Shown here piece by piece: positions 1 to 7,841 of a DNA stretch of 64,000 nucleotides. This DNA is from a bacterium (GTDB lineage: Bacteria > UBA8248). The number at the start of each line of letters is the position of its first letter. The first letter of the stretch is position 1. The translations under genes were made by a program, and so were the position numbers. The notes beneath the pieces are model-generated. The model saw only the letters and a program-made list of their open reading frames with translations. It was not told the DNA's origin and searched no databases. The DNA is taken from the NCBI GenBank assembly GCA_022828125.1, contig JAJEJD010000020.1:434001-498000 (forward strand), in the 5' to 3' direction.

Positions 1-165
1 CGCCGGGCGGCACCCGAATTTCTTCGCGAACTCCTCGCGCGAGGACTCGGTTCTCGTGAAGCACCGGGTTATTTCCACGTTTCCCGCCCTTTTCGCGGCA
101 TTCGCCAGCATGGTTCCCCAGTTGGCCAGGCCGATGGACGCCAGCCGTACTTTTTCATCCGTCAT
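1..165 (-). CDS. Gfo/Idh/MocA-family oxidoreductase, N-terminal fragment (gene continues beyond window start)
   Basis: An open frame of 55 codons starts with ATG and runs off the left edge without a stop. The peptide begins MTDEKVRLASIGLANWG and has the first beta-strand and dinucleotide-binding turn expected at the start of Gfo/Idh/MocA NAD(P)-dependent oxidoreductases, followed by an alpha-helix (NAAKRAG) and a second strand (VEITRCF). A GGAG sequence lies seven bases upstream of the ATG. Only the first part of the Rossmann fold is visible, so the family call is tentative, but two complete members of the same family lie near 21-23 kb. It is divergent from the bicupin operon. Confidence 0.6.
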   Translation of the reverse strand, partial: MTDEKVRLASIGLANWGTMLANAAKRAGNVEITRCFTRTESSREEFAKKFGCRPA

Positions 166-413
166 AACAATCTCCAGTATGTTTGATAAGTGCCGTGAAA
201 ATTCCTTGCTTACGCCCCGTCGCCGGGAAACGCCGGGGGACGCTTCATTATTTTTATCGATCATAAATTGTCAGACGCGACGGGAAAGGGTAACATTCGC
301 GCCTTGGGTTCAACAAACCTGACAACAATAATTTTTTGATTCCCGGCGACCCCTTGCCGTGATTCACCGAAAACCAATGCCGGGATAATTTCGTCAGAAA
401 AGGAGTTTATCGG

Positions 414-1241
414 ATGCCGTTCCACCGTTTCGAAGAAATCGAGAAAAAAGCCGTCTCGCCCCATCTCTCCTCAGGACAAGGCGCCATCGTCGAGGGGGAA
501 TACATGTATTTCTGCCAGGTCAGCAAGGTGGCCGGCACGGGTTCGCAAATCCATTACCATCCCAACGAACTCATGATTTTCCCCATACGCGGTAAAATCA
601 ACGCGCTCGTCGGAAAGGACAGGCGGGTCGTCACGCCGGGCACCTTCGTTCACGTGCCCGCATACGCGCAGCATCAGATGATCGCCACCGAAGACGGTGA
701 CATGGATTACCTCTACGTGAAGGATCGCTCCTGGACGGTCGTGGGTCTCGACAGGGACCAGGTCGTGCCGGACAAGGCGCCCAGCGTCGAGGAAATCAAC
801 GAAATGTACGAGGACGGCTCCACCGAAAATCTCGAAAAAGACGCCTCCAAGGCGCAAATCATCGTCGAGGGTCTGAACAACTCCTATTACCCGATACTGC
901 CTTCCTTCGACGCTCCCGCCTCTTCGGGACGCCACACCGTGTGGATCGAGGGCGGGCGTCTCGCGTTCGGCTACGGCGAGATTCCCGAGGGCTTTGAGGA
1001 TCAGACGGCCGAGAACGCGCACGAGCAGTTCGTCTACGTCTTGAAGGGAGTCATCGACGCCCAGGTGGATGACGAGCGGCAGCAGGCGGGCCCCGGCTCC
1101 ATCATCCACATCCCCAAGGGCTCGAAGCGGAGCCTCTCCACGCAAAGCGGCCAGCACGCGCGCTACGCATCGGTGCGCGCCATGCCGAAACTCGAGGAGA
1201 TGCTGAGGGAAAAGGCGGCGGCCTCGGCCGCGCAAGGCTAA
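414..1241 (+). CDS. Two-domain cupin (bicupin) protein
   Basis: 275 residues, with two cupin barrels, roughly residues 35-110 and 165-260. The first barrel has the metal-site-like H-x-H pattern (QIHYHPNELM) and a late His (VPAYAQHQM); in the second, the corresponding stretch (NAHEQFVYVLKG) keeps only part of the set. The start is preceded by AAGGAG at good spacing. It is first in an operon with a Rieske protein (17-base gap) and an enolase-superfamily enzyme. Bicupins include dioxygenases, ureidoglycine aminohydrolase and plain sugar-binding proteins, so the reaction cannot be named. The neighbours suggest a soluble cytoplasmic catabolic enzyme or a small-molecule-binding accessory protein. 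Confidence 0.8.
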   Translation: MPFHRFEEIEKKAVSPHLSSGQGAIVEGEYMYFCQVSKVAGTGSQIHYHPNELMIFPIRGKINALVGKDRRVVTPGTFVHVPAYAQHQMIATEDGDMDYLYVKDRSWTVVGLDRDQVVPDKAPSVEEINEMYEDGSTENLEKDASKAQIIVEGLNNSYYPILPSFDAPASSGRHTVWIEGGRLAFGYGEIPEGFEDQTAENAHEQFVYVLKGVIDAQVDDERQQAGPGSIIHIPKGSKRSLSTQSGQHARYASVRAMPKLEEMLREKAAASAAQG

Positions 1242-1258
1242 AACGGGGCGAATCGCGC

Positions 1259-1657
1259 ATGGCGAAACACCTGGTGTGCAAAATATCGGAACTGCCCCCC
1301 GGTGCGCGCAAGATCGTCGAGGTCGAGGGCCGCTCCATCGGCGTGTTCAACATCAGGAATGCCCTCTACGCGGTCAGGAATTCCTGCCCGCACCAGGGCG
1401 CGCCGCTTTGCCTCGGCAAGGTCAAGGGAACCATGAAATCCTCCAGGCCCCACAGCTATGAATACGTGATGGACGAGCAGGTGCTCGTGTGTCCCTGGCA
1501 TTGCTGGGAGTTCGACATCACGAACGGACGCTCGGTCTTCAACCCCCACAGGATGCGCGTCAAAACCTATGAGGTGACGCTCGAGGCGGAAGAAGACCCC
1601 TCCATCGAAACGTATGAGGTCACGCTCGAAAAAGACCTGGTGATGCTGCACGTGTGA
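1259..1657 (+). CDS. Rieske-type [2Fe-2S] protein
   Basis: 132 residues. Two cluster-binding boxes are clear: C-P-H in NSCPHQGAPLC and C-P-W-H in VCPWHCWEF, the C-x-H...C-x2-H pattern of Rieske ferredoxins and of the Rieske domain of ring-hydroxylating oxygenases. There is no signal peptide, no membrane segment and no fused oxygenase domain, so it is probably a soluble electron carrier or a stand-alone Rieske subunit. It lies between the bicupin and the enolase-superfamily gene. No oxygenase alpha subunit or ferredoxin reductase is in the window, so its partner is unknown. Confidence 0.85.
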   Translation: MAKHLVCKISELPPGARKIVEVEGRSIGVFNIRNALYAVRNSCPHQGAPLCLGKVKGTMKSSRPHSYEYVMDEQVLVCPWHCWEFDITNGRSVFNPHRMRVKTYEVTLEAEEDPSIETYEVTLEKDLVMLHV

Positions 1658-1685
1658 TTCCCCGCCACAGGAGCCGAGAGCACGA

Positions 1686-2783
1686 ATGAGAAAAATCGAG
1701 AAGATAGAACTCTTCCCCGTCGCCATCCCGCTCAACCATCCCTACAAGAGCGCCACGCGCACTGCGACGCATTCAGAGGACATCGTCGTAAAGATCACCT
1801 GCGAGGGCGTTTCCGGCTGGGGCGGAGCGCCGCTGCGCTCGTTCCCGACCGGGGAGACGCTCAAGAGCGCGTACCAGATACTCGATGAATACCTGGTGCC
1901 CGCCGTCGCCGACTGCAGCCCCTTCGACAGGGAACGCATCGTCCACAGGATGGAAAAAGCCATCCCCTTCCACTATTCACCCAAGGCGGCTATCGACTGC
2001 GCGGTGCACGACCTTCTGGGAAGAATGCTGGGTTGCCCGGTCTACGATCTCCTGGGCGGTAAAATCCGGGACGAGATGCCCGCCTTCGACATCCTGCCGC
2101 TCGAATCACCCGAAAGAACCGCCGAACTCGCGGCGGAATCCATGGCGCTGGGCATCACCTCGTTCAAGGTGAAGATGAACCGCGACACGAAGACGAGCAT
2201 CGCGCGCGTGGCGGCGGCCAGGGAGGCGGCCGGGGATGAGGCGCACATCGTCGTCGACGCCAACATGAGCTGGACGCCCAAGCTCGCCGTGCAGATGTGC
2301 GCGCGCATCGAGGAGTACGGCATCACGATGCTGGAGCAGCCCGTGCCCGGCAACGACCTGGACGGCCTGGAGTTCGTCAACAAGAACACGCGCATCCCCA
2401 TCTGCGCGGACGAGTCGTTCCGTCCCGACTATCTGGCCGAAATCGCCCGCAGGCGCGCCGCCGACATCGTGAACCTGAAAGTCAACCGCGAGGGCGGGCT
2501 GCTCCATGCGAAAAAGGCCGCCGCCCTCATCGAGATTCACGGCATCGAGGGCATCTGCGGCAGCGTGATCCACAGCGCGCTGAACGACGCCGCCTGCGCG
2601 CACCTTTTCGCCTCGACCCCTTCCATCGTCTACAACGAATCGGGCAAGGCCCCCGCCTGGCACGATGAGGACATCGTCACCGGCTTCGTGGCGGAAGGCG
2701 GGGTCGTCAAGGTGCCCGAGGGTCCGGGCCTGGGCGTGGAAGTGAACGAGGAGGCAGTCCAGAAATTCCGCCTCGATCTGTAA
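1686..2783 (+). CDS. Mandelate racemase / muconate lactonizing enzyme family protein (enolase superfamily)
   Basis: 365 residues, full length for the family. The K-x-K motif (FKVKMNRD), the metal-ligand series D (VVDANMSW), E (LEQPV), D/E (CADES) and a Lys on the next strand (NLKVNREGG) are all present; a Lys at that last position is typical of the MLE subgroup. The N-terminal capping domain covers about residues 1-125. Enzymes of this group abstract a proton alpha to a carboxylate for cycloisomerisation, racemisation or dehydration. It closes the bicupin-Rieske operon and faces a convergent amidohydrolase gene. Substrate cannot be inferred from sequence alone. Confidence 0.88.
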   Translation: MRKIEKIELFPVAIPLNHPYKSATRTATHSEDIVVKITCEGVSGWGGAPLRSFPTGETLKSAYQILDEYLVPAVADCSPFDRERIVHRMEKAIPFHYSPKAAIDCAVHDLLGRMLGCPVYDLLGGKIRDEMPAFDILPLESPERTAELAAESMALGITSFKVKMNRDTKTSIARVAAAREAAGDEAHIVVDANMSWTPKLAVQMCARIEEYGITMLEQPVPGNDLDGLEFVNKNTRIPICADESFRPDYLAEIARRRAADIVNLKVNREGGLLHAKKAAALIEIHGIEGICGSVIHSALNDAACAHLFASTPSIVYNESGKAPAWHDEDIVTGFVAEGGVVKVPEGPGLGVEVNEEAVQKFRLDL

Positions 2784-2798
2784 TACGGGCAAACCCTC

Positions 2799-2822
2799 GC
2801 TACTACCTGAATTTCAAGTAGC
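2799..2822. terminator. Small inverted repeat between convergent genes
   Basis: GCTACT and AGTAGC arms flank a 12-base spacer in the 71-base gap between the enolase-superfamily gene and the convergent amidohydrolase gene. There is no T-tract. It could act as a weak bidirectional terminator, on position only. Confidence 0.3.
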
Positions 2823-2854
2823 CTGAACCCGGGCGCTATGCTTCCCTCGCCCCC

Positions 2855-4000
2855 TCAGAGCTTGTGCCCATAAAGCTCCTCGGCGCTTTCGTGGTAGATG
2901 CGGCGTCTCAAGTCGTCCGAGACTTCCTGGAAAACCTGCCGGGGATTGTCGAAATCCCAGTGCGGATAATCGGACGCGAACAGAAGCGTCTTCTCCGCCC
3001 TCGCCATCCTGAGAATCTGGCGGTGGTCCTCGTTCGTGGGCGGCTCCGCGATGGGCTGCGTGGTCAGCCGGATGTGGTCGACGATGTACTCACTCGGCGG
3101 ACGCTCGATCCAGGGCACCTCCGCTCGCAGCGAGCGCCATTCCTGATCGAAGCGCCACATGATGCTCGGCAGCCAGGCGTAGCCCATCTCCTGGAAGACG
3201 ACCTTGAGCTTCGGGAAGCGCACGAACACGCCCTCGCACACCAGGCTGATGACCTGCGACTGCGCAATCGTCACGGCGCCCGTGTGCACTTCGATGTAAT
3301 AGGCGGGGATTCCCGTGGGGTTCATGGGCGTGTTCACGCCCGCCGCCTCGCCTGCGCCGTGCATCCCGATGGCGAGATCCATGGCTTCCGCGGCCTCGTA
3401 GATGGGGTAGTAGTGGCGGTTCCCCAGCAACACGTCCATCTGCGGAATCTGCACCTGGACCACGGCGGGATGCGCGCCGATTCTCTCGATTTCCTTGACG
3501 GCGAGCCCGGGGTCGCGCGGGCCGACGTGCATGGCGAGCTTGAGCCGGGGTTCAGGTTCGCACCACTCGTGGAGCAGCCAGTCGTTGTTCGCCGCGATGA
3601 AGGCAGCCGCCATGTCGGCGTCCGGCAGTCCGCCGATGCCGAACAGATCGCCCGCGATGAGAATGCCAGTGTCGACGCCGTATTTGTCCAGATGGTGTGA
3701 GCGCAGCATGTCGAGGTTCGAACCCGGCCTCCCGCCGTCCGGCGGCAGGGCGTCGGGACGCTCCGCGCCGTGGGGGTGGTAATACCATCGCTTGGGTATC
3801 GAAAAGACGTTCCGCGCGGTGTTGGGGTCTTTCGCGGAACTGAGCGGCGCCACGCCCATCCGCTTGCGCCACGATTCGGACAGATACGGGTGAAGCTGGT
3901 GCATCCCGTTCATGCGCGGATGGATGTCCGCGTCGATGATCTTGAGCTTCACCTCGCCCGCCGCCTCCGGCGCCGCCGTTTCCAATCCGGTCTCGTTCAT
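2855..4000 (-). CDS. Amidohydrolase-2 family (ACMSD-like) metal-dependent hydrolase
   Basis: 381 residues. The TIM-barrel metal site is visible as D-x-H in IIDADIHPR near the N-terminus, a mid-protein His (IGMHGAGEA) and the C-terminal signature FASDYPHWDFDNP, the pattern of amidohydrolase-2 enzymes (2-amino-3-carboxymuconate semialdehyde decarboxylase and relatives, acting as decarboxylases or hydrolases on carboxylates). GAGGGG lies six bases before the ATG. It is third in an operon with the small AtzG-like protein and the amidase (42-base gap), so it may act on the amidase product. Cytoplasmic. Confidence 0.85.
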   Translation of the reverse strand: MNETGLETAAPEAAGEVKLKIIDADIHPRMNGMHQLHPYLSESWRKRMGVAPLSSAKDPNTARNVFSIPKRWYYHPHGAERPDALPPDGGRPGSNLDMLRSHHLDKYGVDTGILIAGDLFGIGGLPDADMAAAFIAANNDWLLHEWCEPEPRLKLAMHVGPRDPGLAVKEIERIGAHPAVVQVQIPQMDVLLGNRHYYPIYEAAEAMDLAIGMHGAGEAAGVNTPMNPTGIPAYYIEVHTGAVTIAQSQVISLVCEGVFVRFPKLKVVFQEMGYAWLPSIMWRFDQEWRSLRAEVPWIERPPSEYIVDHIRLTTQPIAEPPTNEDHRQILRMARAEKTLLFASDYPHWDFDNPRQVFQEVSDDLRRRIYHESAEELYGHKL

Positions 4001-4042
4001 TTCAGGCCCCTCTATGTCAAGAACTCAAATATGTAAGCCGTC

Positions 4043-5386
4043 CTAGAATTCGGGAAACTCGGCCCGCCAGCCCATCTCGTCCTCGAACCACTTCGCCATC
4101 GCCAGGAGCTTCTCCTCGCCGCAGCGCATCGCGCCGAACTGGATCCCCAGGGGGAGGTTCATGTCCCCCCTGCCCAGGGGCAGGGTGATTGCGGGTTGCC
4201 CCGAAAAGGTGAGCGGCTGCAAGAAGGCCGGCCCCCCGGTGGATTCCGCCCACCGCGGCGGCCCCGCGTCGAAGCTGGGCAGCACGAACAGATCGTAGCG
4301 TTCCATCAGAGCGTCCATTTTCCGGGTGAAACTCGCGCGCACGCGCAGCGCCTTCACATAGTGGACGGCGGGCGCCATATAGCCGATCGTCATGCTCCTG
4401 CGCACGTAAGGAGGGAGTTCGTCCTTGTGCGCCTCATAAAGATCCTGGTGGCAGGCGGCGGAATCCACGCACCGGGCGATGAAATGCGCCGCGTTTATCT
4501 CATCCATGCTCAGGGGCAGTTCCACCTCCTCGACTTCGATACCCTTTGATTTTACCTGGGATACGGCCCGCTCGGTCCACTCGACGACTTCCTCGCTGGC
4601 CAGCGCGAGCAGATGCTTCAAATACGCGACTTTCTCCGGTTTCCGGGGCGTCTGGTTCGCGGCGGGCGGCGGGGACTGCACGGCGCTGTGATCCATCCCG
4701 TCCGGGCCTGCCGCCACTTCGAGGATTCTGGCGATGTCCTCGACCGTGCGCGCTATGACGCCTAAGTGATCGAAATTCCACGAAACTTCGATGACGCCCG
4801 TCCTGGGAATGCGTCCATAGGTGGGCTTCAGGCCCGGCACGCCGCAGTACGCGGCGGGGCGAAGCGTGGAGCCCGTCGTCTGGCTGCCGAACGCGGCGGG
4901 AACCATGCCCGCGCCCACGGCGGCGGCGGAGCCGCTGCTCGACCCGCCCGGGCTCCGCTCGACGTTCCAGGGGTTGCGGGTGATGGAGGGATCACCCTGC
5001 GCGAAAGGCGTCGTCACCGCCTTGCCGAGGGCGATCGCGCCCGCACGCCGCAAGCGCGCCACACACTCGGCGTCCTCTGAAGCCCTGCGTCCCTTGAAAA
5101 TCTCCGTTCCCGCTTCGAGCTTGAGGCCCCGGACGCCGAAAATATCCTTGACCGCATACGGCGCGCCCGCCAGAGGACCCAAATCCTCTCCGGCGCTCCG
5201 GGCATCATCCACCGCCTTCGCCGCCTCGAGCGCGCCTTGCGCGTCCACCTGCACCCAGGCTTTCACCTGCTCCTCACAAGCGTCGATGCGGGATAAAAGA
5301 GAGCGCACCCACTCCGCCGCGGTGAGAGCGCCCTCCTCCATCCTGCGTAAGCCCTCGCTCAGGGAGAGCCGCCAGTGTTCACTCAT
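4043..5386 (-). CDS. Amidase signature family hydrolase (GatA/AtzE-like)
   Basis: 447 residues. The Ser-cisSer-Lys triad is readable: Lys80 in YAVKDIFGV, the serine cluster at about 149-151 in GGSSSGSAAAV, and the nucleophile Ser173 in GSQTTGSTLRP. Cleaves a C-N amide or related bond; substrate unknown. Its ATG overlaps the stop of the upstream small gene (ATGA), implying translational coupling of two subunits. AtzE with AtzG, and GatA with GatC, are precedents for amidases with a tiny partner encoded next door. Downstream is the amidohydrolase. One of three amidase-signature genes within 12 kb. Confidence 0.88.
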   Translation of the reverse strand: MSEHWRLSLSEGLRRMEEGALTAAEWVRSLLSRIDACEEQVKAWVQVDAQGALEAAKAVDDARSAGEDLGPLAGAPYAVKDIFGVRGLKLEAGTEIFKGRRASEDAECVARLRRAGAIALGKAVTTPFAQGDPSITRNPWNVERSPGGSSSGSAAAVGAGMVPAAFGSQTTGSTLRPAAYCGVPGLKPTYGRIPRTGVIEVSWNFDHLGVIARTVEDIARILEVAAGPDGMDHSAVQSPPPAANQTPRKPEKVAYLKHLLALASEEVVEWTERAVSQVKSKGIEVEEVELPLSMDEINAAHFIARCVDSAACHQDLYEAHKDELPPYVRRSMTIGYMAPAVHYVKALRVRASFTRKMDALMERYDLFVLPSFDAGPPRWAESTGGPAFLQPLTFSGQPAITLPLGRGDMNLPLGIQFGAMRCGEEKLLAMAKWFEDEMGWRAEFPEF

Positions 5387-5598
5387 TCCGCGTTCTCATC
5401 GGCCTCGGGCTTTTCGAGCGGGGGGAGGAACGGCTCATCGGTGGACTCAACGGGTGTGCCTGAGAGTATCTGGAGCATCCGCGCGCAATCATCGGCCGTC
5501 TTGAGGCCGAGTTCATCCCGGGGCACGCCAAAGACGGTATCGGCCATCTCTGCGATTCGCTCCGCTGTTTTCTCACAGGCCTCTTGCGGTTGTGACAT
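5383..5598 (-). CDS. Small AtzG/GatC-like putative amidase subunit
   Basis: 71 residues, ATG start with GGAGA six bases upstream (an in-frame GTG two codons earlier is the alternative). Its stop overlaps the amidase start, so the pair is almost certainly co-translated. The sequence has an alpha-helical first part (ACEKTAERIAEMADTVFG), a second helix (DDCARMLQILSG) and an extended acidic-proline tail (TDEPFLPPLE). That shape, helices followed by a strap ending in D/E-P-x-x-P, resembles GatC and AtzG (DUF4089), which brace an amidase dimer. No catalytic residues seen. Homology is inferred from position and architecture, not demonstrated. Confidence 0.55.
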   Translation of the reverse strand: MSQPQEACEKTAERIAEMADTVFGVPRDELGLKTADDCARMLQILSGTPVESTDEPFLPPLEKPEADENAE

Positions 5599-5718
5599 AC
5601 TCACTCTCCCGGCTGCACGAATATCAACCGATCCGGAATATCGTGTTAGGTATCTCGAATGAAAAGCATCATACTATAAAGGAGCCGCAGGGATTAAGGG
5701 CGATGAGAGGGAAAACGC

Positions 5719-6171
5719 ATGAAAATCTGGGTGGACGCCGACGCATGCCCGCAAGATATCAAGGAGATTCTCTACAAAACCGCCGATCGACTTGATATTC
5801 CGACGGTTCTGGTCGCCAACATGAAGCTGAGAACGCCGGACATTCCATCCGTCTCCACGATTCAGGTGCCCGGCGGAGCGGACGTGGCCGATGAGTACAT
5901 CGTCGAGAACCTGAACCCGGGCGATTTCGTCATCACCGCGGACGTTCCCTTCGCGGCGAAAGCCGTCGAAAAAGGCGCGCTGGGCATCGACCCGCGCGGC
6001 GAGGTCTATACGGAGGAAAACGTGGGCGAGCGGCTGTCTTTAAGAAATTTCATGATGGACATGCGCTCGGGCGGCCTCGTCCAGGGCGGCCCGCCGCCCA
6101 TGGCCACCGCGGACCGCCACAAATTCGCTGCGGCCTTAGACCGTGAGTTGACGAAAAAACGAAACGCCTAG
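5719..6171 (+). CDS. yaiI: YaiI/YqxD family protein (UPF0178, DUF188)
   Basis: 150 residues, the family's usual length. The N-terminal MKIWVDADACP, the central VPGGADVADEYIV and ITADVPFAAKAVEKG stretches are family signatures; the arrangement of acidic residues resembles PIN-like nucleases, and function is not established. GAGGG precedes the ATG. The stop codon shares the CTAG palindrome with the stop of the convergent AcuI gene. It is a single-gene unit unrelated by function to its catabolic neighbours as far as can be seen. Confidence 0.85.
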   Translation: MKIWVDADACPQDIKEILYKTADRLDIPTVLVANMKLRTPDIPSVSTIQVPGGADVADEYIVENLNPGDFVITADVPFAAKAVEKGALGIDPRGEVYTEENVGERLSLRNFMMDMRSGGLVQGGPPPMATADRHKFAAALDRELTKKRNA

Positions 6172-7154
6172 GCGTTCACGTCCACGACCACGCGGCCCTT
6201 CACCTGCCCCTTCAGGATATCGCCGCTCAGTCCGGCCAGGTCGGATAGCGACGCTTCGGTGCTCATGGATTCCAGCTTGTCCATCGGCATCTGCTCCGCA
6301 AGCCGCGTCCACGCCTTTTGACGAGGCTCGAAGGGGCACATGACGGAATCGATACCCAGCAGGTTCACGCCCCGCAGGAGGAACGGGATCACCGTCGTCT
6401 CGAGGGCGCTCCCGCCCGCCAGGCCTACCGCCGCCACGGAGCTTCGGTGTTTCATCTGCGTCAGCAGGCGTCCGAGCGTCGTGCCGCCCACCGAATCGAC
6501 GCAGCCTGCCCAGCGTTCGCTCTCGAGCGGCCGTTTCGTGGGTTCGGCGAGTTCGCTCCGGGCGATGATGGTCGAAGCGCCGAGTGATTCGAGATAAGCG
6601 TGGGTTTCTTCTCTCCCCGTAGACGCGGTGACGGAGTAGCCCAGATTCGCGAGAACGGCTACTGCGACGGAACCCACCCCGCCTGCGGCGCCCGTGACGA
6701 GCACTTCCCCGTCTTCGACGCCCATGCCGTGGTCTTCCAGCGCCTGAACGGAGAGCATGGCCGTGAAGCCGGCCGTGCCGAGCGCCATCGCCTGCCTCGT
6801 GGACATATTTTCCGGCAGTTGGACCAGCCAATCCCCCTTGACGCGCGCTTTCTGGGCATATCCCCCCCAATGCGCCTCGCCGACCCGCCAGCCGGTGAGG
6901 ATCACCTTGTCGCCGGATTTGTAGTCCGCGTGCGCGCTCTCCTTCACCGTGCCCGCGAAATCAATTCCCGGTACGTGGGGATAATTGCGCACCAGCCGCC
7001 CGATGCCCTTCAATATCATCCCGTCCTTGTAGTTGAGCGTCGAATAATCGATCGCGACCGTCACGTCGCCGTCCGGCAGGCTCGCCTCGTCGAGTTCCTG
7101 AACCGATGAGCTGACCTTCCCGTCCGCTTCCTCCAAAACCAGAGCACGAAACAT
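6168..7154 (-). CDS. acuI: AcuI/YhdH-type acrylyl-CoA reductase or related quinone oxidoreductase (MDR superfamily)
   Basis: 328 residues. The start is taken at the ATG giving MFRALVLEE, which has GGAGAG six bases upstream; an earlier in-frame ATG would overlap that site. MDR features: substrate domain (STLNYKDGMILKGIG, VPGIDFAGTV), then a nucleotide-binding motif (VTGAAGGVGSVAVAVL) around residue 150. No zinc ligands are visible, as in YhdH/AcuI. AcuI reduces acryloyl-CoA to propionyl-CoA with NADPH; other members reduce quinones. It is downstream of a CinA-domain gene with an 18-base gap. The exact substrate is uncertain. Confidence 0.8.
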   Translation of the reverse strand: MFRALVLEEADGKVSSSVQELDEASLPDGDVTVAIDYSTLNYKDGMILKGIGRLVRNYPHVPGIDFAGTVKESAHADYKSGDKVILTGWRVGEAHWGGYAQKARVKGDWLVQLPENMSTRQAMALGTAGFTAMLSVQALEDHGMGVEDGEVLVTGAAGGVGSVAVAVLANLGYSVTASTGREETHAYLESLGASTIIARSELAEPTKRPLESERWAGCVDSVGGTTLGRLLTQMKHRSSVAAVGLAGGSALETTVIPFLLRGVNLLGIDSVMCPFEPRQKAWTRLAEQMPMDKLESMSTEASLSDLAGLSGDILKGQVKGRVVVDVNA

Positions 7155-7172
7155 AACGCATCTCTCCATAGG

Positions 7173-7658
7173 TTAGTTTTGTTCGATTGCCTCTTTGAGC
7201 TGGCCGAGCGTCGCCTCCGCGAACGCCCACATATTCACCTCCCTGTCCGCGCTGCCCGTCTCCAGCGTCATCACCTTGTCCACCGGGCCGGAAACGGCCA
7301 TGCACGAATGTCCCGGCGCGTCCCCGTATCTGTTGCCGGCAGGGCCAGCCGCCCCGGTTTCGGAAACGCCCCATGTCGCCCCCAGCCGGTCTTTTATCGC
7401 CGCGGCCAGCTTCGCCGCGTAGGGCTCCGTGCTCGGCCGCATGCCCTCGAAGGCGTCCTCGGGAAGCCCCAGCAAGATGCTCCTCGAATCATAGGTGTAT
7501 AGCACGCCGCCGCCCATGTAATAGGCCGAAGCCCCCGGAACGGCGAGCAGAGCGGCCGACACCAGACCGCCGGCGGACGTTTCCGAAACGGCGACCGTTT
7601 GTCCCTTATCCTTCAGCAACTGCCCGATTTCACCGGCCATTCGCGTGAGCACGTCCAT
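7173..7658 (-). CDS. CinA C-terminal domain protein (nicotinamide-nucleotide amidase-like)
   Basis: 161 residues from an ATG with GGAGA just upstream; a longer in-frame start 17 codons earlier lacks such a site. The sequence has the CinA/PncC fold signatures ETSAGGLVSAALLAVPGAS and SETGAAGPAGNRYGD. PncC enzymes deamidate nicotinamide mononucleotide for NAD recycling. The N-terminal MoCF domain of full CinA is absent, which is common. It is first of a two-gene unit with the AcuI-like reductase. Some stand-alone relatives act on other substrates, so activity is inferred. Confidence 0.72.
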   Translation of the reverse strand: MDVLTRMAGEIGQLLKDKGQTVAVSETSAGGLVSAALLAVPGASAYYMGGGVLYTYDSRSILLGLPEDAFEGMRPSTEPYAAKLAAAIKDRLGATWGVSETGAAGPAGNRYGDAPGHSCMAVSGPVDKVMTLETGSADREVNMWAFAEATLGQLKEAIEQN

Positions 7659-7841
7659 GAGCGTCTCCAGATGAGAAAAAATTGAATTCCGAAGGTGGAA
7701 CAATGGCACATTCCGGCCCTAAAATCACCCCGCAACCTGTTTTGGGCGCTTGAAACGCCGGGGCGGAGGGACTTGGCTCCCACTCGTGATATACTCCACC
7801 AAACCACTGGTTCGACCCAGATTCGTGGAGGAAATCATCTG

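Noticed and set aside
261-464. Minus-strand 67-codon frame in the first intergenic gap
   Set aside because: No binding site, overlaps the bicupin start, no similarity seen; the gap otherwise shows nothing but the divergent promoter space.
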